Under the pieces are notes generated by a model. That model worked only from the letters and a program-made list of their open reading frames with translations, searched no databases and was not told the DNA's origin. A DNA stretch of 64,000 nucleotides from NCEH01 sp002257205 (GTDB lineage: Bacteria; Pseudomonadota; Alphaproteobacteria; Rhizobiales; Xanthobacteraceae), in NCBI RefSeq assembly GCF_043195105.1, contig NZ_JBAFWO010000005.1. The stretch is one strand, 5' to 3'. The position numbers were made by a program, and so were the translations under genes. How positions within the stretch are numbered: the stretch's first letter is position 1; every line of letters starts with the position of its first letter. Below, one piece after another: positions 25,883 to 34,113 of the stretch.

Positions 25883-26764
25883 TCAGGCCTTTGTCTTCGT
25901 TGCCTGGTACCAGTCGAGGATCTCTTCCCCGTTCCAGAACAGCACGTCGCCGAGGCTGGCGGCATACTCATAGATCTGTTCCAGATACTTGATGCGATGC
26001 GGCTGGCCGGAAATATAGGGGTGGATCGCCACCGCCAGGATCTTCGCCCGCTCTTCCCCTTCGGCGTGCAGGCGGTCGATGCTGTCCTTGAAGCGCTGCA
26101 CCCAATAGGGCGATTCATGATGGGCCACCGCCATCATGGGAATGTCGTTGTGCTCCACCGTATAAGGCAGCGTGACCAGCGGGCCCTTGGCGGTGGTGAT
26201 GTCGCAGGGCTCGTCGTCCCACACCCAGTCGCCGATATATTTCACGCCCGCCTCGGCGAGGTTCTCCGGGGTTTCCAGGGTCTGCGTCAGGCCCGGTCCG
26301 AGCCAGCCCTTGGGGCGCTTGCCGGTGAATTTTTCCAGGATGTCCATGGAGCGGAAGATCATGCCGCGCTGGTCGTCCTGCTTGTGGATCGGCCCCTGGT
26401 CATAGGCGTGGCCCATGAACTCCCAGCCGGCATCGCGCGCCTGGGCGGCGACCCGCTCATAATCCTCGGTGACGCGGGCATTGATGGAGAGGGTGGGGCG
26501 GATGCCGAGCTTCTCGTACAGCTTGAAGAAGCGCCAGGCGCCGACCCGCATGCCGTATTCGTGCCAGCTCCAGTTCGGCACGTCGGGCAACAGCACCTGT
26601 CCGGTGGGGGCGGGGAGAACCTGGCGCGCCATGGGGCGGGCGATGTCCCACACTTCGAAATTCACGATGGTCCACAGAACCACGCGCGCCTTGCCGGGCA
26701 GCTTGAGCGGCGGGCGGTCGACAATGGCGGAATAGGGCGCGCGGTCGCGCGGCAGCAGGGTCAT
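25883..26764 (-). CDS. Polysaccharide-deacetylase-fold hydrolase, PuuE/cyclic-imide-hydrolase-like (copy 2)
   Basis: Paralogue of the protein encoded at 24267-25163, 293 residues. It shares PNWSWHEYGMRVGAWR, EFMGHAYDQ, RPKGWLGPGLTQT and HPYISGQPHRIKY, the last region near the likely active-site His. The length of 293 matches described cyclic imide hydrolases. No signal peptide is seen. Having two copies in one operon suggests two ring-opening steps, two substrates, or a heteromer. Both are inferences. Confidence 0.8.
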   Translation of the reverse strand: MTLLPRDRAPYSAIVDRPPLKLPGKARVVLWTIVNFEVWDIARPMARQVLPAPTGQVLLPDVPNWSWHEYGMRVGAWRFFKLYEKLGIRPTLSINARVTEDYERVAAQARDAGWEFMGHAYDQGPIHKQDDQRGMIFRSMDILEKFTGKRPKGWLGPGLTQTLETPENLAEAGVKYIGDWVWDDEPCDITTAKGPLVTLPYTVEHNDIPMMAVAHHESPYWVQRFKDSIDRLHAEGEERAKILAVAIHPYISGQPHRIKYLEQIYEYAASLGDVLFWNGEEILDWYQATKTKA

Positions 26765-26810
26765 CGAAACTCTCCGCGAAATTCAGCGATGCGGGAAAAA
26801 AGCGCGTGTC

Positions 26811-27509
26811 TCATGCGATGGCCGCCTGGCGGATGGCGGCCACGCCGGGCCGCAGCAGGGATTCCAGCGTCGCATAAAGGAAAGTGGCGCCGCGCCCGAC
26901 CCAGTGCGCGGTGGTCTGCTCGGTCACCGGCAGGCCGAAGGCGCGGCCGGCGGCGGCGAGGCGCGCGGTGATGTCGTCCACCGCGGCCACCAGTTCGGGG
27001 CGGCTCGTATTGCCGAGGAACCCCATGGAATGGGCGAGGTCGTTGGGTCCCACCAGGATCAGGTCGATGCCGGGAGCGGCGGCGATGGCGTCCAGCCGGG
27101 CATGGCCTTGCGCGCTCTCGATCTGGGCGATCAGCATCAGGTCGGCTTCCCGGCCGCAGGTGGCGGCGCGCGCCGTGGCATGGAGCATGGCGCAGGCTTC
27201 CACGCTTTCGACCTGCGGCAGGACCAAGCCGTCGATGCCGCAATCGAAATAGCGGGTGAGGATCGCGGGATCCTTGGAGGGCGAGCGCACCACCGCGCTC
27301 ATGCCGCACGCCTGGGCGGCGCGGGCGAGCATGGGCACGCTTTCCACCGACACCGCCGTGCGCTCGCAATCGATGAACAGGCAATCGGCGCCGCAGGCGG
27401 CGAGCGCCTCGACCGCCGGCAGGGACGCCCCGCCGGGATTGACCGCCAGGATCGGGCGACCCGCGAGGATCATGGCCTTGGTGCGCGGGAGGCTGGTGCG
27501 GACCCTCAT
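26811..27509 (-). CDS. HpcH/HpaI-family aldolase (class II pyruvate aldolase-like)
   Basis: TIM-barrel aldolase or lyase of 232 residues. The metal-binding Glu (LIAQIESAQG) and Asp (VGPNDLAHSMG) are present, and the segment SPSKDPAILTRYFDCGIDGL with a pyruvate-binding Arg just before it is typical. The family splits 4-hydroxy-2-oxo acids into pyruvate and an aldehyde, or runs the reverse. ATG 27509 is chosen; longer reading leads into low-complexity basic sequence over the promoter. It is the first gene of the eleven-gene operon, 46 bases before the second PuuE-like gene. Confidence 0.86.
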   Translation of the reverse strand: MRVRTSLPRTKAMILAGRPILAVNPGGASLPAVEALAACGADCLFIDCERTAVSVESVPMLARAAQACGMSAVVRSPSKDPAILTRYFDCGIDGLVLPQVESVEACAMLHATARAATCGREADLMLIAQIESAQGHARLDAIAAAPGIDLILVGPNDLAHSMGFLGNTSRPELVAAVDDITARLAAAGRAFGLPVTEQTTAHWVGRGATFLYATLESLLRPGVAAIRQAAIA

Positions 27510-27877
27510 GCGCCGTCTCCACCACAGGGCGTGCGGGCCGCGTCCCGGACCGGCGGCGCGGACGAAGCGCGGCCTGCGCGAGCGGCTGATCCTGCGGGGG
27601 CGAGGGGGGCGGACATGGGGCCGGAAGTCCTTCCTGGCGCGACTGGAGAATTCAAAAATTGCGTACAATCTGATGACCGTCAATAATTAATGTATACAAT
27701 TTTTGCTCAAAAATTCACCCGCTTCTGCCCGCAATATAGGCTTGAAGCTGTTCATTTCCCGGTCCTAGCTGAGGCAGGTTCCGCCCCGGAGTCAGGCTTC
27801 GCGGGTGGGTTGGATTGTATCCTCGTGTGGGTTCGGGTATGGCGGCTATGGCTGATCAAAAGGAGCGACCACCGGGC
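27510..27877. other. Divergent promoter region of the imide/amide operon and its GntR gene
   Basis: I see no gene here. The middle part (27650-27760) is sharply AT-rich against a GC-rich background and contains two related dyads, treated as operators below. It must hold promoters for both the minus-strand operon and the plus-strand regulator. Confidence 0.6.
27658..27700. promoter_or_regulatory. Paired GntR-type operator sites
   Basis: ATTGCGTACAAT (27658-27669) and AATGTATACAAT (27689-27700) agree at 9 of 12 bases. Both approach ATTGTATACAAT, the dyad pattern common for FCD-type GntR regulators. Their centres are 31 bases apart, close to three helical turns, so two dimers could bind the same DNA face. 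The divergent GntR gene beginning at 27878 is the expected binder. Confidence 0.6.
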
Positions 27878-28633
27878 ATGTCAGCGATTGTTTCCGACGC
27901 GCTCGGCGAAACCGCCCCGGACTCTTTCGGCGAAGGCGCGGACGCGGAGCGCGCGCCGACCCGCTCGCTCTCCGTCGCCGACCGGATTCGCGCCTCGATT
28001 CTCTCCGGAGATTTCGAGCCCGGCGCGCGGCTTCACGAGGTGCGCCTCAGCGAGCGGCTCGGAGTTTCGCGCACCCCCGTACGCTCGGCGCTGCAATCGC
28101 TCGCGAGTGAAGGGCTGCTGGAATATGCCCCGAACCGCGGCTATTCGGTGCGCCGGTTCCTCACCTCCGAGATCGTCGATGCCTATGAGATCCGCACCAT
28201 GCTGGAATCGCTCGCGACCCGGCTCGCCGCCGAGCGCGGGCTGACCGACGCGGAGCGGGCGGTGATCGAGGGGGCGCTCGCCGATGGCGACGCCATTCTC
28301 GCCAAGGAGGAATTGGAGGAATCCGACCGGATCGGCTATGGCGCGGTCAATTTCGCCTTCCACGACACCATCCACGCCGCCTCGCGCTGCCGCATGCTGG
28401 GCGACATGATCCGCATGTGCCAGAGCGTGCCCCAATCCTCCCACCGCAACGTGGTCTCGTTCGAATATCTCGAGGTGCGCCGCCGCCACGAGGACCATCA
28501 CCGCATCTATGACGCCATCCTGCTGCGCGATGCCTATCGCGCGGAAATGCTGATGCGCGAGCATGTGGCGAGCGTGAAGACCGGCCTCGTGCGCTCCATC
28601 AGCGGGCGCGCGCCCACCCGAAGCCGGCGCTAG
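27878..28633 (+). CDS. GntR-family (FCD) transcriptional regulator
   Basis: Regulator of about 251 residues with a winged helix (LSVADRIRASILSGDFEPG, then VSRTPVRSALQSLASEGLL) and an FCD domain (roughly 110-235). ATG 27878 follows AAAAGGAG; in-frame ATGs at 27815, 27839 and 27848 would add up to 21 residues without clear family similarity. It is divergent from the imide/amide operon and probably controls it through the paired sites at 27658-27700. Confidence 0.88.
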   Translation: MSAIVSDALGETAPDSFGEGADAERAPTRSLSVADRIRASILSGDFEPGARLHEVRLSERLGVSRTPVRSALQSLASEGLLEYAPNRGYSVRRFLTSEIVDAYEIRTMLESLATRLAAERGLTDAERAVIEGALADGDAILAKEELEESDRIGYGAVNFAFHDTIHAASRCRMLGDMIRMCQSVPQSSHRNVVSFEYLEVRRRHEDHHRIYDAILLRDAYRAEMLMREHVASVKTGLVRSISGRAPTRSRR

Positions 28634-28686
28634 AGCACGCGCCGATCGGCTTGCATCGCAAGCGGATCGGATAACGCGTTCTCTAG
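28630..28686. repeat. Palindromic intergenic repeat, family B, copy 2 (inverted)
   Basis: This is the reverse-complement relative of the unit at 17854-17907: CTAGAGCACGCGCCGATC at one end and GATCGGATAACGCG near the other, around an inner stem-loop. It starts at the GntR stop codon. Both copies abut the 3' end of a gene, which would suit a terminator or transcript-stabilising role. Confidence 0.7.
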
Positions 28687-28747
28687 CGAATGTTTCGAGA
28701 CTGATTCACCGATCAAGTTGGTTCAACCTGATCGGATCAGGCTCTGA
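28687..28747. repeat. Second palindromic module next to family B
   Basis: A further imperfect palindrome, CCGATCAAGTTGG followed by TTCAACCTGATCGG, lies immediately after family B copy 2. It shares the CCGATC/GATCGG ends but has a different centre. Together the two modules fill the gap before the VOC gene. Confidence 0.5.
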
Positions 28748-28819
28748 GCCATGGCGCTGGCGGCCCGCGCCGGCCTGTTCTACGCTCCGCCGCCCGAATA
28801 CACCTGCCGGAGACCAGGC

Positions 28820-29230
28820 GTGCAGATCGCATCCATCGACCACATCGTGCTGACGGTGGCGGACATTGACCGCACCGTTGAATTTTACACCCGCGTTCTC
28901 GGCATGCGCAAAGAGGTATTCGGCGAGAACCGGATCGCGCTCGCGTTCGGCGCGCAGAAGTTCAATCTTCAGGACGGGCGTTCGAAGCAGGATATCGTCG
29001 CGATCGCAGAGCACCCGACGCCCGGTTCGGTGGATCTGTGCCTGCTGTCGGCGGTGCCGCTCGACGCGGTGATCGCCCATCTTGCGGCCTGCGAGGTGCC
29101 GATCGCCGCCGGCCCGGTGCGGCGCACCGGCGCGACCATGCCGCTGCGCTCGGTCTATATCCGCGATCCCGATGCCAATCTGATCGAGATTTCCGTCCGC
29201 TGGGAAGAAGAGGCGCCGGCCGCTCTGTGA
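28820..29230 (+). CDS. VOC-family (glyoxalase/bleomycin-resistance-like) protein
   Basis: Small vicinal-oxygen-chelate protein of about 136 residues. The N-terminal IDHIVLTVADIDRTVEFYTR and the C-terminal YIRDPDANLIEIS carry the His and Glu metal ligands of the fold. A GTG at 28820 with GGAG seven bases upstream is preferred; ATG 28751 would add 23 residues that overlap repeat DNA and lack similarity. It may be a glyoxalase, a dioxygenase relative or a resistance protein. It stands alone between two operons and convergent to an amidase. Confidence 0.82.
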   Translation: MQIASIDHIVLTVADIDRTVEFYTRVLGMRKEVFGENRIALAFGAQKFNLQDGRSKQDIVAIAEHPTPGSVDLCLLSAVPLDAVIAHLAACEVPIAAGPVRRTGATMPLRSVYIRDPDANLIEISVRWEEEAPAAL

Positions 29231-29243
29231 GCCGGCGGCGCGC

Positions 29244-30650
29244 TCAGGCGTCGAAGGCCCGCACATTGTAGCCGGCCGGCTGGGTGCGGGCATAGGCGCA
29301 GGCGGCGCGCACCACATCTTCCTCGCAATAGGCGCGCGCGACGATCTGGAGCCCCACCGGCATGCCGTCGTCGGCGATCCCCGCGCACACCGCCCCGGCC
29401 GGCTGGCCGGTGAGGTTGAAGGGATAGGTGTAGAACACCCAGGACACCAGATTGCGGTCCGGCAGGCTGTCGGGAATATTCTTGCCGGCGTCCAGCGAGG
29501 TCACGGGCAGCACCGGCGAGATCAGGATGTCGTAGCGCTCGAAGAAGGCGCGCAGCTTCTCGCGCAAAGCATAGCGCTCGAATACGCTGGTGTAATAGCT
29601 GCGCATCTCCTGGGCGAGCGCGGGAGCCAGCACCTCGGCCACCGCCGGGTCCAGCAAATCGCGCTGGTTTTCCAGGAAGGACCGCAGGCGAATGCCGACG
29701 CCGGCATAGAATTCCGCCGTCCACAGATCGGCCGGATCGCTATCGAACACGCTGTCGACGAGATCGACCTCGCAGCCCAAGCTTTCGAAGGTCTTGGCTG
29801 CGCGATCGGTGATCGCCAACACCTCCGGGTCGGGCCGGGCATAGCCGAGCGTCGGGCTGTAGGCGACGCGCATGCCGGCGACCGAAGCCTTTGTCGCGCC
29901 CATCACGTCCGGCACCGGACCGGCGACGCCGAACGGGTCGCGCCGGTCGGGCCCGGCGATGGCCGAGAACAGCAGCGCCGCGTCTTCCATGGAACGGGCG
30001 ATGGGCCCCACATGGGCCAGCGTCGGGGTCGCGGAGGTGGGCCATACCGGCACGCGGCCGAAATGCCCCTTGATGCCGGCAAGCCCGGTGAAAGCGCAGG
30101 GAATGCGCACCGAGCCGCCGCCGTCGGTGCCGAGGGCGAACGGCGTGATCCCCGCCGCCACCGAAGACGCCGCCCCGGCGCTGGAGCCGCCGGGGGTCTT
30201 GTCGAGGTTCCAGGGGTGGCGCGTGATGCCGGTCAGCGGGCTATCGCCCACCGGCTTGCAGCCGAATTCGCTGGTGGTGGTCTTGCCGATCAGGATGCCG
30301 CCGGCCGCCTTGGCGCGCTCCACCGCGGGCGCATCCACGCTCGCGACATTGTCCGCCATGGCGCGCGAGCCGGAGGCATAGCGCTGGCCCTTCACCGCCA
30401 TCAAATCCTTGGCGGAGAACGGTAGGCCGTGCAGCAGGCCGAGCGGCGCGCCTTTCATCACCGCGTCTTCCGCGACACGGGCGGCGGCCATGGCCTCGTC
30501 CTCCATCAGCACGAAGAAGGCGTTCAGCGTGCCTTGCGTCGCCTGCGCCTTGTCCAGCGCGCGCCGCGTCAGCTCCACGGGCGAGATATCGCGGGTGCGG
30601 ATGCGCCGGCGCAGCTCCAGCGCGCTCATGGTGTCGAATGCGGCGGACAT
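29244..30650 (-). CDS. Amidase-signature hydrolase
   Basis: Amidase-signature enzyme of 468 residues with Lys81 (LPFSAKDLMAV), cis-Ser around 156 (PGGSSAGAAS) and nucleophile Ser180 (GTDGGGSVRIP). ATG 30650 is chosen from the family start; upstream sequence is intergenic repeat. It lies downstream of a cyclase-family hydrolase and a Liv importer on the same strand. A sequence of ring opening by the cyclase-family enzyme and amide cleavage here is plausible. It is clearly different from the AtzE-like amidase at 17907. It has no AtzG- or GatC-like partner. Confidence 0.88.
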   Translation of the reverse strand: MSAAFDTMSALELRRRIRTRDISPVELTRRALDKAQATQGTLNAFFVLMEDEAMAAARVAEDAVMKGAPLGLLHGLPFSAKDLMAVKGQRYASGSRAMADNVASVDAPAVERAKAAGGILIGKTTTSEFGCKPVGDSPLTGITRHPWNLDKTPGGSSAGAASSVAAGITPFALGTDGGGSVRIPCAFTGLAGIKGHFGRVPVWPTSATPTLAHVGPIARSMEDAALLFSAIAGPDRRDPFGVAGPVPDVMGATKASVAGMRVAYSPTLGYARPDPEVLAITDRAAKTFESLGCEVDLVDSVFDSDPADLWTAEFYAGVGIRLRSFLENQRDLLDPAVAEVLAPALAQEMRSYYTSVFERYALREKLRAFFERYDILISPVLPVTSLDAGKNIPDSLPDRNLVSWVFYTYPFNLTGQPAGAVCAGIADDGMPVGLQIVARAYCEEDVVRAACAYARTQPAGYNVRAFDA

Positions 30651-30677
30651 GGGGCTCTCCGGGGTATGGCGAGGATT

Positions 30678-30791
30678 CCCTCTCCCGCTTGCGGGGGAGG
30701 GCCAGGGAGGGGGAAGAGGCGCTGGGGAATGAAGCACCCCATCCGGCTTCGCCGGCCCCCTCCCCAACCCTCCCCCGCACGCGGGAGAGGG
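30678..30791. repeat. Inverted pair of GC-rich palindromic repeats
   Basis: Two hairpins of the CCCTCTCCCGC type (30678-30701 and 30768-30791) stand in opposite orientation between the cyclase-family and amidase genes. The pair can fold separately or as one large stem. The stretch 30651-30826 contains nothing else I recognise. Confidence 0.75.
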
Positions 30792-30826
30792 GGCATATTG
30801 CGATTAAAGGGGGCGTTGTGCCCCGC

Positions 30827-31522
30827 TCAGTTGAGGATGGCGAACGCGCGCACCGGGGAGCCGGAGCCGCCCTTGAACTTCAGCGGCGCGCCGAAGAACT
30901 GGAACTCGCCCTTGCCCACCAGCTCCTCCAGGTTCACCAGCCATTCCCAATGGCTCACCCCGAGGTCGCGGCACAGGCGGTGCTGGGCGAAGATGTTGTC
31001 CGTGGGCTTGTCGGTGGAAGGGCCTTCCACGCCGTGCATCTTCGAGCCGCGATCATACAGCCAGCGGGTCGCCTCGGCGGTGAGGAGCGGGTTTTTCCAG
31101 ACCGAATCCAGGCTCGGATAATTGCGCGTATGGAAGCCGGTGCACAGCAGCACGATATGGCCGTCCACTTTCACGCCGGCCTTCTTCTCCGCCTCTTCCA
31201 TGTCGGCGACGGTGATTTCGCCGAGATCGGGGATGTGGCGCAGGTCGAAGCACACCGCCTTGCCCATGAACATGTCGAGCGGCATCTCGTCCACCGGCGC
31301 GCCGTTCGGGTTCACATGGCGATAGGCGTCCACATGGGTGCCCACATGGTCGAGCATGGCAATGAAATTGGTCTGGAAGGTCATGGCGTCGCCGGGCACG
31401 CCGAGATTGAGGCCCTTGGAGCCCTCATGGCTCATATGGGTGGTGATGACCGGCCGCTGGAATAGCTTGTGGGCCGGCATATTGTCTTCGATGAGGAGGG
31501 AGAGGTCGATGACTTTGGACAT
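30827..31522 (-). CDS. Cyclase-family metal hydrolase (kynurenine-formamidase / isatin-hydrolase-like)
   Basis: A 231-residue member of the cyclase family, whose characterised members are kynurenine formamidase KynB and isatin hydrolase. The metal-binding motif is His59-Val-Gly-Thr-His63-Val-Asp65 followed by His69. It hydrolyses a formamide, lactam or similar bond in the cytoplasm. It sits 54 bases after livF and before an amidase, so its substrate is probably imported by the second Liv system. Tryptophan catabolism genes are absent, which argues against KynB itself. Confidence 0.83.
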   Translation of the reverse strand: MSKVIDLSLLIEDNMPAHKLFQRPVITTHMSHEGSKGLNLGVPGDAMTFQTNFIAMLDHVGTHVDAYRHVNPNGAPVDEMPLDMFMGKAVCFDLRHIPDLGEITVADMEEAEKKAGVKVDGHIVLLCTGFHTRNYPSLDSVWKNPLLTAEATRWLYDRGSKMHGVEGPSTDKPTDNIFAQHRLCRDLGVSHWEWLVNLEELVGKGEFQFFGAPLKFKGGSGSPVRAFAILN

Positions 31523-31576
31523 GGTCGCTCCTTGGCGGGCTTGGTTTTCGGGGGAATTGCTGGCATTCGGGCGCGT

Positions 31577-32323
31577 TCAGGCCGCCGCCTTTTTCTTCTT
31601 GCCGAGGAACGCCTCCATCACCTCCGGGTCGCGCGCGAGATCCGCGCTCGGCCCGTGGCGCGCCACCCGCCCGTTCGCGATCACATAGGCGTGGTCGGCG
31701 ATGGCGAGCGCGTAGGAGGCAAGCTGTTCGACAAGCAGAATGGTGAGGCCGGCCGCATTGAGGTCGGCGAGGACCCGCATCAGCTGGTCCACGATCTTGG
31801 GCGCGAGTCCGAGCGAGAGCTCGTCGATGATGAGCAGCTCGGGTTCCGCCATCAGGCCGCGCGCGATGGCCAGCATCTGCTGCTCGCCCCCCGACATGGA
31901 GCCGGCCTGCTGGGGCAGCCGCTCCTTCAGGCGCGGGAACAGCGAGAGCACCTTTTCCAGCGTCGCCTTGGAGCGCTCGGACTTGAGGCCGCCATGGGCG
32001 TAGGCGCCGAGGATGAGATTGTCCTCCACGCTCTGGTCGGGAAACAGAAGCCGGCCTTCCGGCACCATCACGAGGCCGCGCGCCACCTTCCGGTCGGCGG
32101 AAAGGCGGGTGGTGTCCTCGCCCTTGAACAGCACTTGTCCGCCGGAGGGCCGAACCAGGCCCGTGGCGCCGCGCACCATGGAGGATTTGCCGGCGCCATT
32201 ATTGCCGATCACGGCGACCAGTTGACCGCGCTTCACGCTCAACGAGATGTCGCGCACCGCCACCGCCGCGCCATAGCGCAGTTCCAGGGCGCGGATATCG
32301 AGGAGGATATCGGTGTCGCTCAT
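31577..32323 (-). CDS. livF: Branched-chain-type ABC transporter ATPase LivF (system 2)
   Basis: HAAT ATPase of 248 residues: Walker A GNNGAGKSS, signature MSGGEQQM, Walker B LLIIDELSLGLAP. A Leu replaces the usual Pro in the DEPS motif (DELS), which is common in LivF. The C-terminus is lysine-rich (KKKKAA). The start overlaps the LivM-LivG fusion stop by four bases. Confidence 0.92.
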   Translation of the reverse strand: MSDTDILLDIRALELRYGAAVAVRDISLSVKRGQLVAVIGNNGAGKSSMVRGATGLVRPSGGQVLFKGEDTTRLSADRKVARGLVMVPEGRLLFPDQSVEDNLILGAYAHGGLKSERSKATLEKVLSLFPRLKERLPQQAGSMSGGEQQMLAIARGLMAEPELLIIDELSLGLAPKIVDQLMRVLADLNAAGLTILLVEQLASYALAIADHAYVIANGRVARHGPSADLARDPEVMEAFLGKKKKAAA

Positions 32324-34113
32324 GCCACGTCCTCCGCCTTGGCGGCATCGAGGGAAGCGCCGAAATAGGCTTCGATCACGCGCGGATCCTCCTGCACGAT
32401 TGCGGGGGTGTCGCTGGCGATCACCTGGCCGTAATCCAGCACGGTGACGGTGTCGGCGACCGCCATGATCAGTTCCACATGGTGCTCGATCAGCAGCACC
32501 GAGATGCCGAGCGCGGCGATGGCGCGGATCATCTCTTCCAGCGCGTCGATCTCCTGGGTGGTGAGGCCGGCGGCCGGCTCGTCCAACAGCAGCAGGCGGG
32601 GCTTGGCCGCCAGGGCGCGGGCGATCTCCAGCCGCCGCTGCAGGCCGAAGGGCAGGAAGCGGGCCAGCTCATTGGCATAGGCATCGAGCCCCACGAAGGT
32701 GAGCAGGCCGATGGCGGCGCGCCGGCTCTCCTTCTCCTCGCGGCGCAGGCGCGGGGTGCGCAGCAGCGCGTCGGCAATCCCGTAGGTCAGGCGCTGCTGA
32801 TAGCCCACCAGCACGTTTTCCAGCACCGTGAGCTCGCCGAACAATTCGGTGTTCTGGAACGTGCGGGCAAGGCCAATGCGCGCGATCTCGTGGGAGCGCT
32901 TGCCGGTGAGCTGGATGCCGTCCAGCTCGAATTCGCCTTCCGTGGGCTTGTAGAAGCCCGAGATGGTGTTGACGAAGGTGGACTTTCCGGCGCCGTTCGG
33001 TCCGATCAGGGCATGCACCTCGCCCGGCTTCACCCGCAGCGAGGCCTTGGAGAGGGCAGTGAGGCCGCCGAAGCGCACCGTGAGGTCGCGCGCCACCAGC
33101 TCCGCCTCGCCTTCGCGCACGTCGTGGCGCAGGCTCTGTTCGGCGGGAATGCCTTCGGCGGGATCCGCCTCGCGCTTTTCGGGGTTGAGGCGCTGGACCA
33201 GCATCCACAGCGTACCGACGATGCCGCGCGGCAAGGCGAACATCACCACCAGCAGCAGGGCGCCATAGGCGAACTTCTGCCAGAGCTGGAATTGCTGCAG
33301 AAATTCCGGGAGATAGGTGAGGATATAGGCGCCGATCACCGGCCCGAAGGTGGAAGCCGCCCCGCCCAGGATCACCATCAGCAAAAACCGCACGCTGTCG
33401 GCGAAGGTGAAGATGTCGGGCGAGATGTAGGAATTGAGGAAGGCGTAGAAGCTGCCCGCGATCCCCGCCGTCACGGACGCCACCACGAAGGCGAGCGTGC
33501 GCATGGCGGTGGCGTTGACGCCGAGCGCGCGGGCGGCGGTCTCGCTCTGGGACACCGCGAGCATGGCCCGGCCGTAGCGCGAGCGCTTGAGATTGTAGGT
33601 GGCGAGCGTCGCCAGGAACAGCGTCACCGCCAGCACGCCGTAGAAGGCGAAGCCGGAAATGCGATAGCCGAAGATGTTCGGGCGCGGGATCGAGGAGAGG
33701 CCCGTGGTGCCGCCGGTCAGCGACTGCCATTCGATGGCGACATTCTCCACGATGATGCCGAAGGCGATGGTGACGACGGCGAGATAGACGCCGCGCACCC
33801 GCACCGTGGGATAGGCCAGCAGCACGCCGAACGCCCCGGAGACGACGGCCGCGCCGATGCTGGCGCTCAGCATGTCGAAGCCGAGCCGCACCGCGAGGAT
33901 CGCCCCGGTATAGGAGCCGAGGGCGAACAGGCCCGCCTGGCCAAGCGAGACGAGGCCGGTGAGGCCCACCAGCACGTTCAGGCCCACGGCGATCACGCCA
34001 TAGATCAGGAACAGCATGAACAGGCGCAGTTCGTATTCGTTGCCGGCGGTGAGCGGCACCGCGATGAGGATCGCGGCGAAGACGAGGAAGCCGAGCGCGG
34101 TGAGGTGTCTCAT
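32320..34113 (-). CDS. Fused LivM-LivG permease-ATPase (system 2)
   Basis: One 597-residue protein joins a LivM permease (about 1-320) to a LivG ATPase (about 345-590). The permease part has VGLTGLVSLGQAGLFALGSY and VSQSETAARALGVN. The ATPase part has Walker A GPNGAGKST, an R-rich Q-loop region, signature FGLQRRLEIA and Walker B LLLLDEPAAGLTT. The linker (about 320-345) is charged. Such fusions replace separate livM and livG genes, and none is found separately in this operon. It overlaps livH and livF by four bases each. Confidence 0.93.
   Translation of the reverse strand: MRHLTALGFLVFAAILIAVPLTAGNEYELRLFMLFLIYGVIAVGLNVLVGLTGLVSLGQAGLFALGSYTGAILAVRLGFDMLSASIGAAVVSGAFGVLLAYPTVRVRGVYLAVVTIAFGIIVENVAIEWQSLTGGTTGLSSIPRPNIFGYRISGFAFYGVLAVTLFLATLATYNLKRSRYGRAMLAVSQSETAARALGVNATAMRTLAFVVASVTAGIAGSFYAFLNSYISPDIFTFADSVRFLLMVILGGAASTFGPVIGAYILTYLPEFLQQFQLWQKFAYGALLLVVMFALPRGIVGTLWMLVQRLNPEKREADPAEGIPAEQSLRHDVREGEAELVARDLTVRFGGLTALSKASLRVKPGEVHALIGPNGAGKSTFVNTISGFYKPTEGEFELDGIQLTGKRSHEIARIGLARTFQNTELFGELTVLENVLVGYQQRLTYGIADALLRTPRLRREEKESRRAAIGLLTFVGLDAYANELARFLPFGLQRRLEIARALAAKPRLLLLDEPAAGLTTQEIDALEEMIRAIAALGISVLLIEHHVELIMAVADTVTVLDYGQVIASDTPAIVQEDPRVIEAYFGASLDAAKAEDVA

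Noticed and set aside
30827..31522. kynB of tryptophan degradation
   Set aside because: The cyclase family is broader than KynB, and no other tryptophan or kynurenine gene is present.
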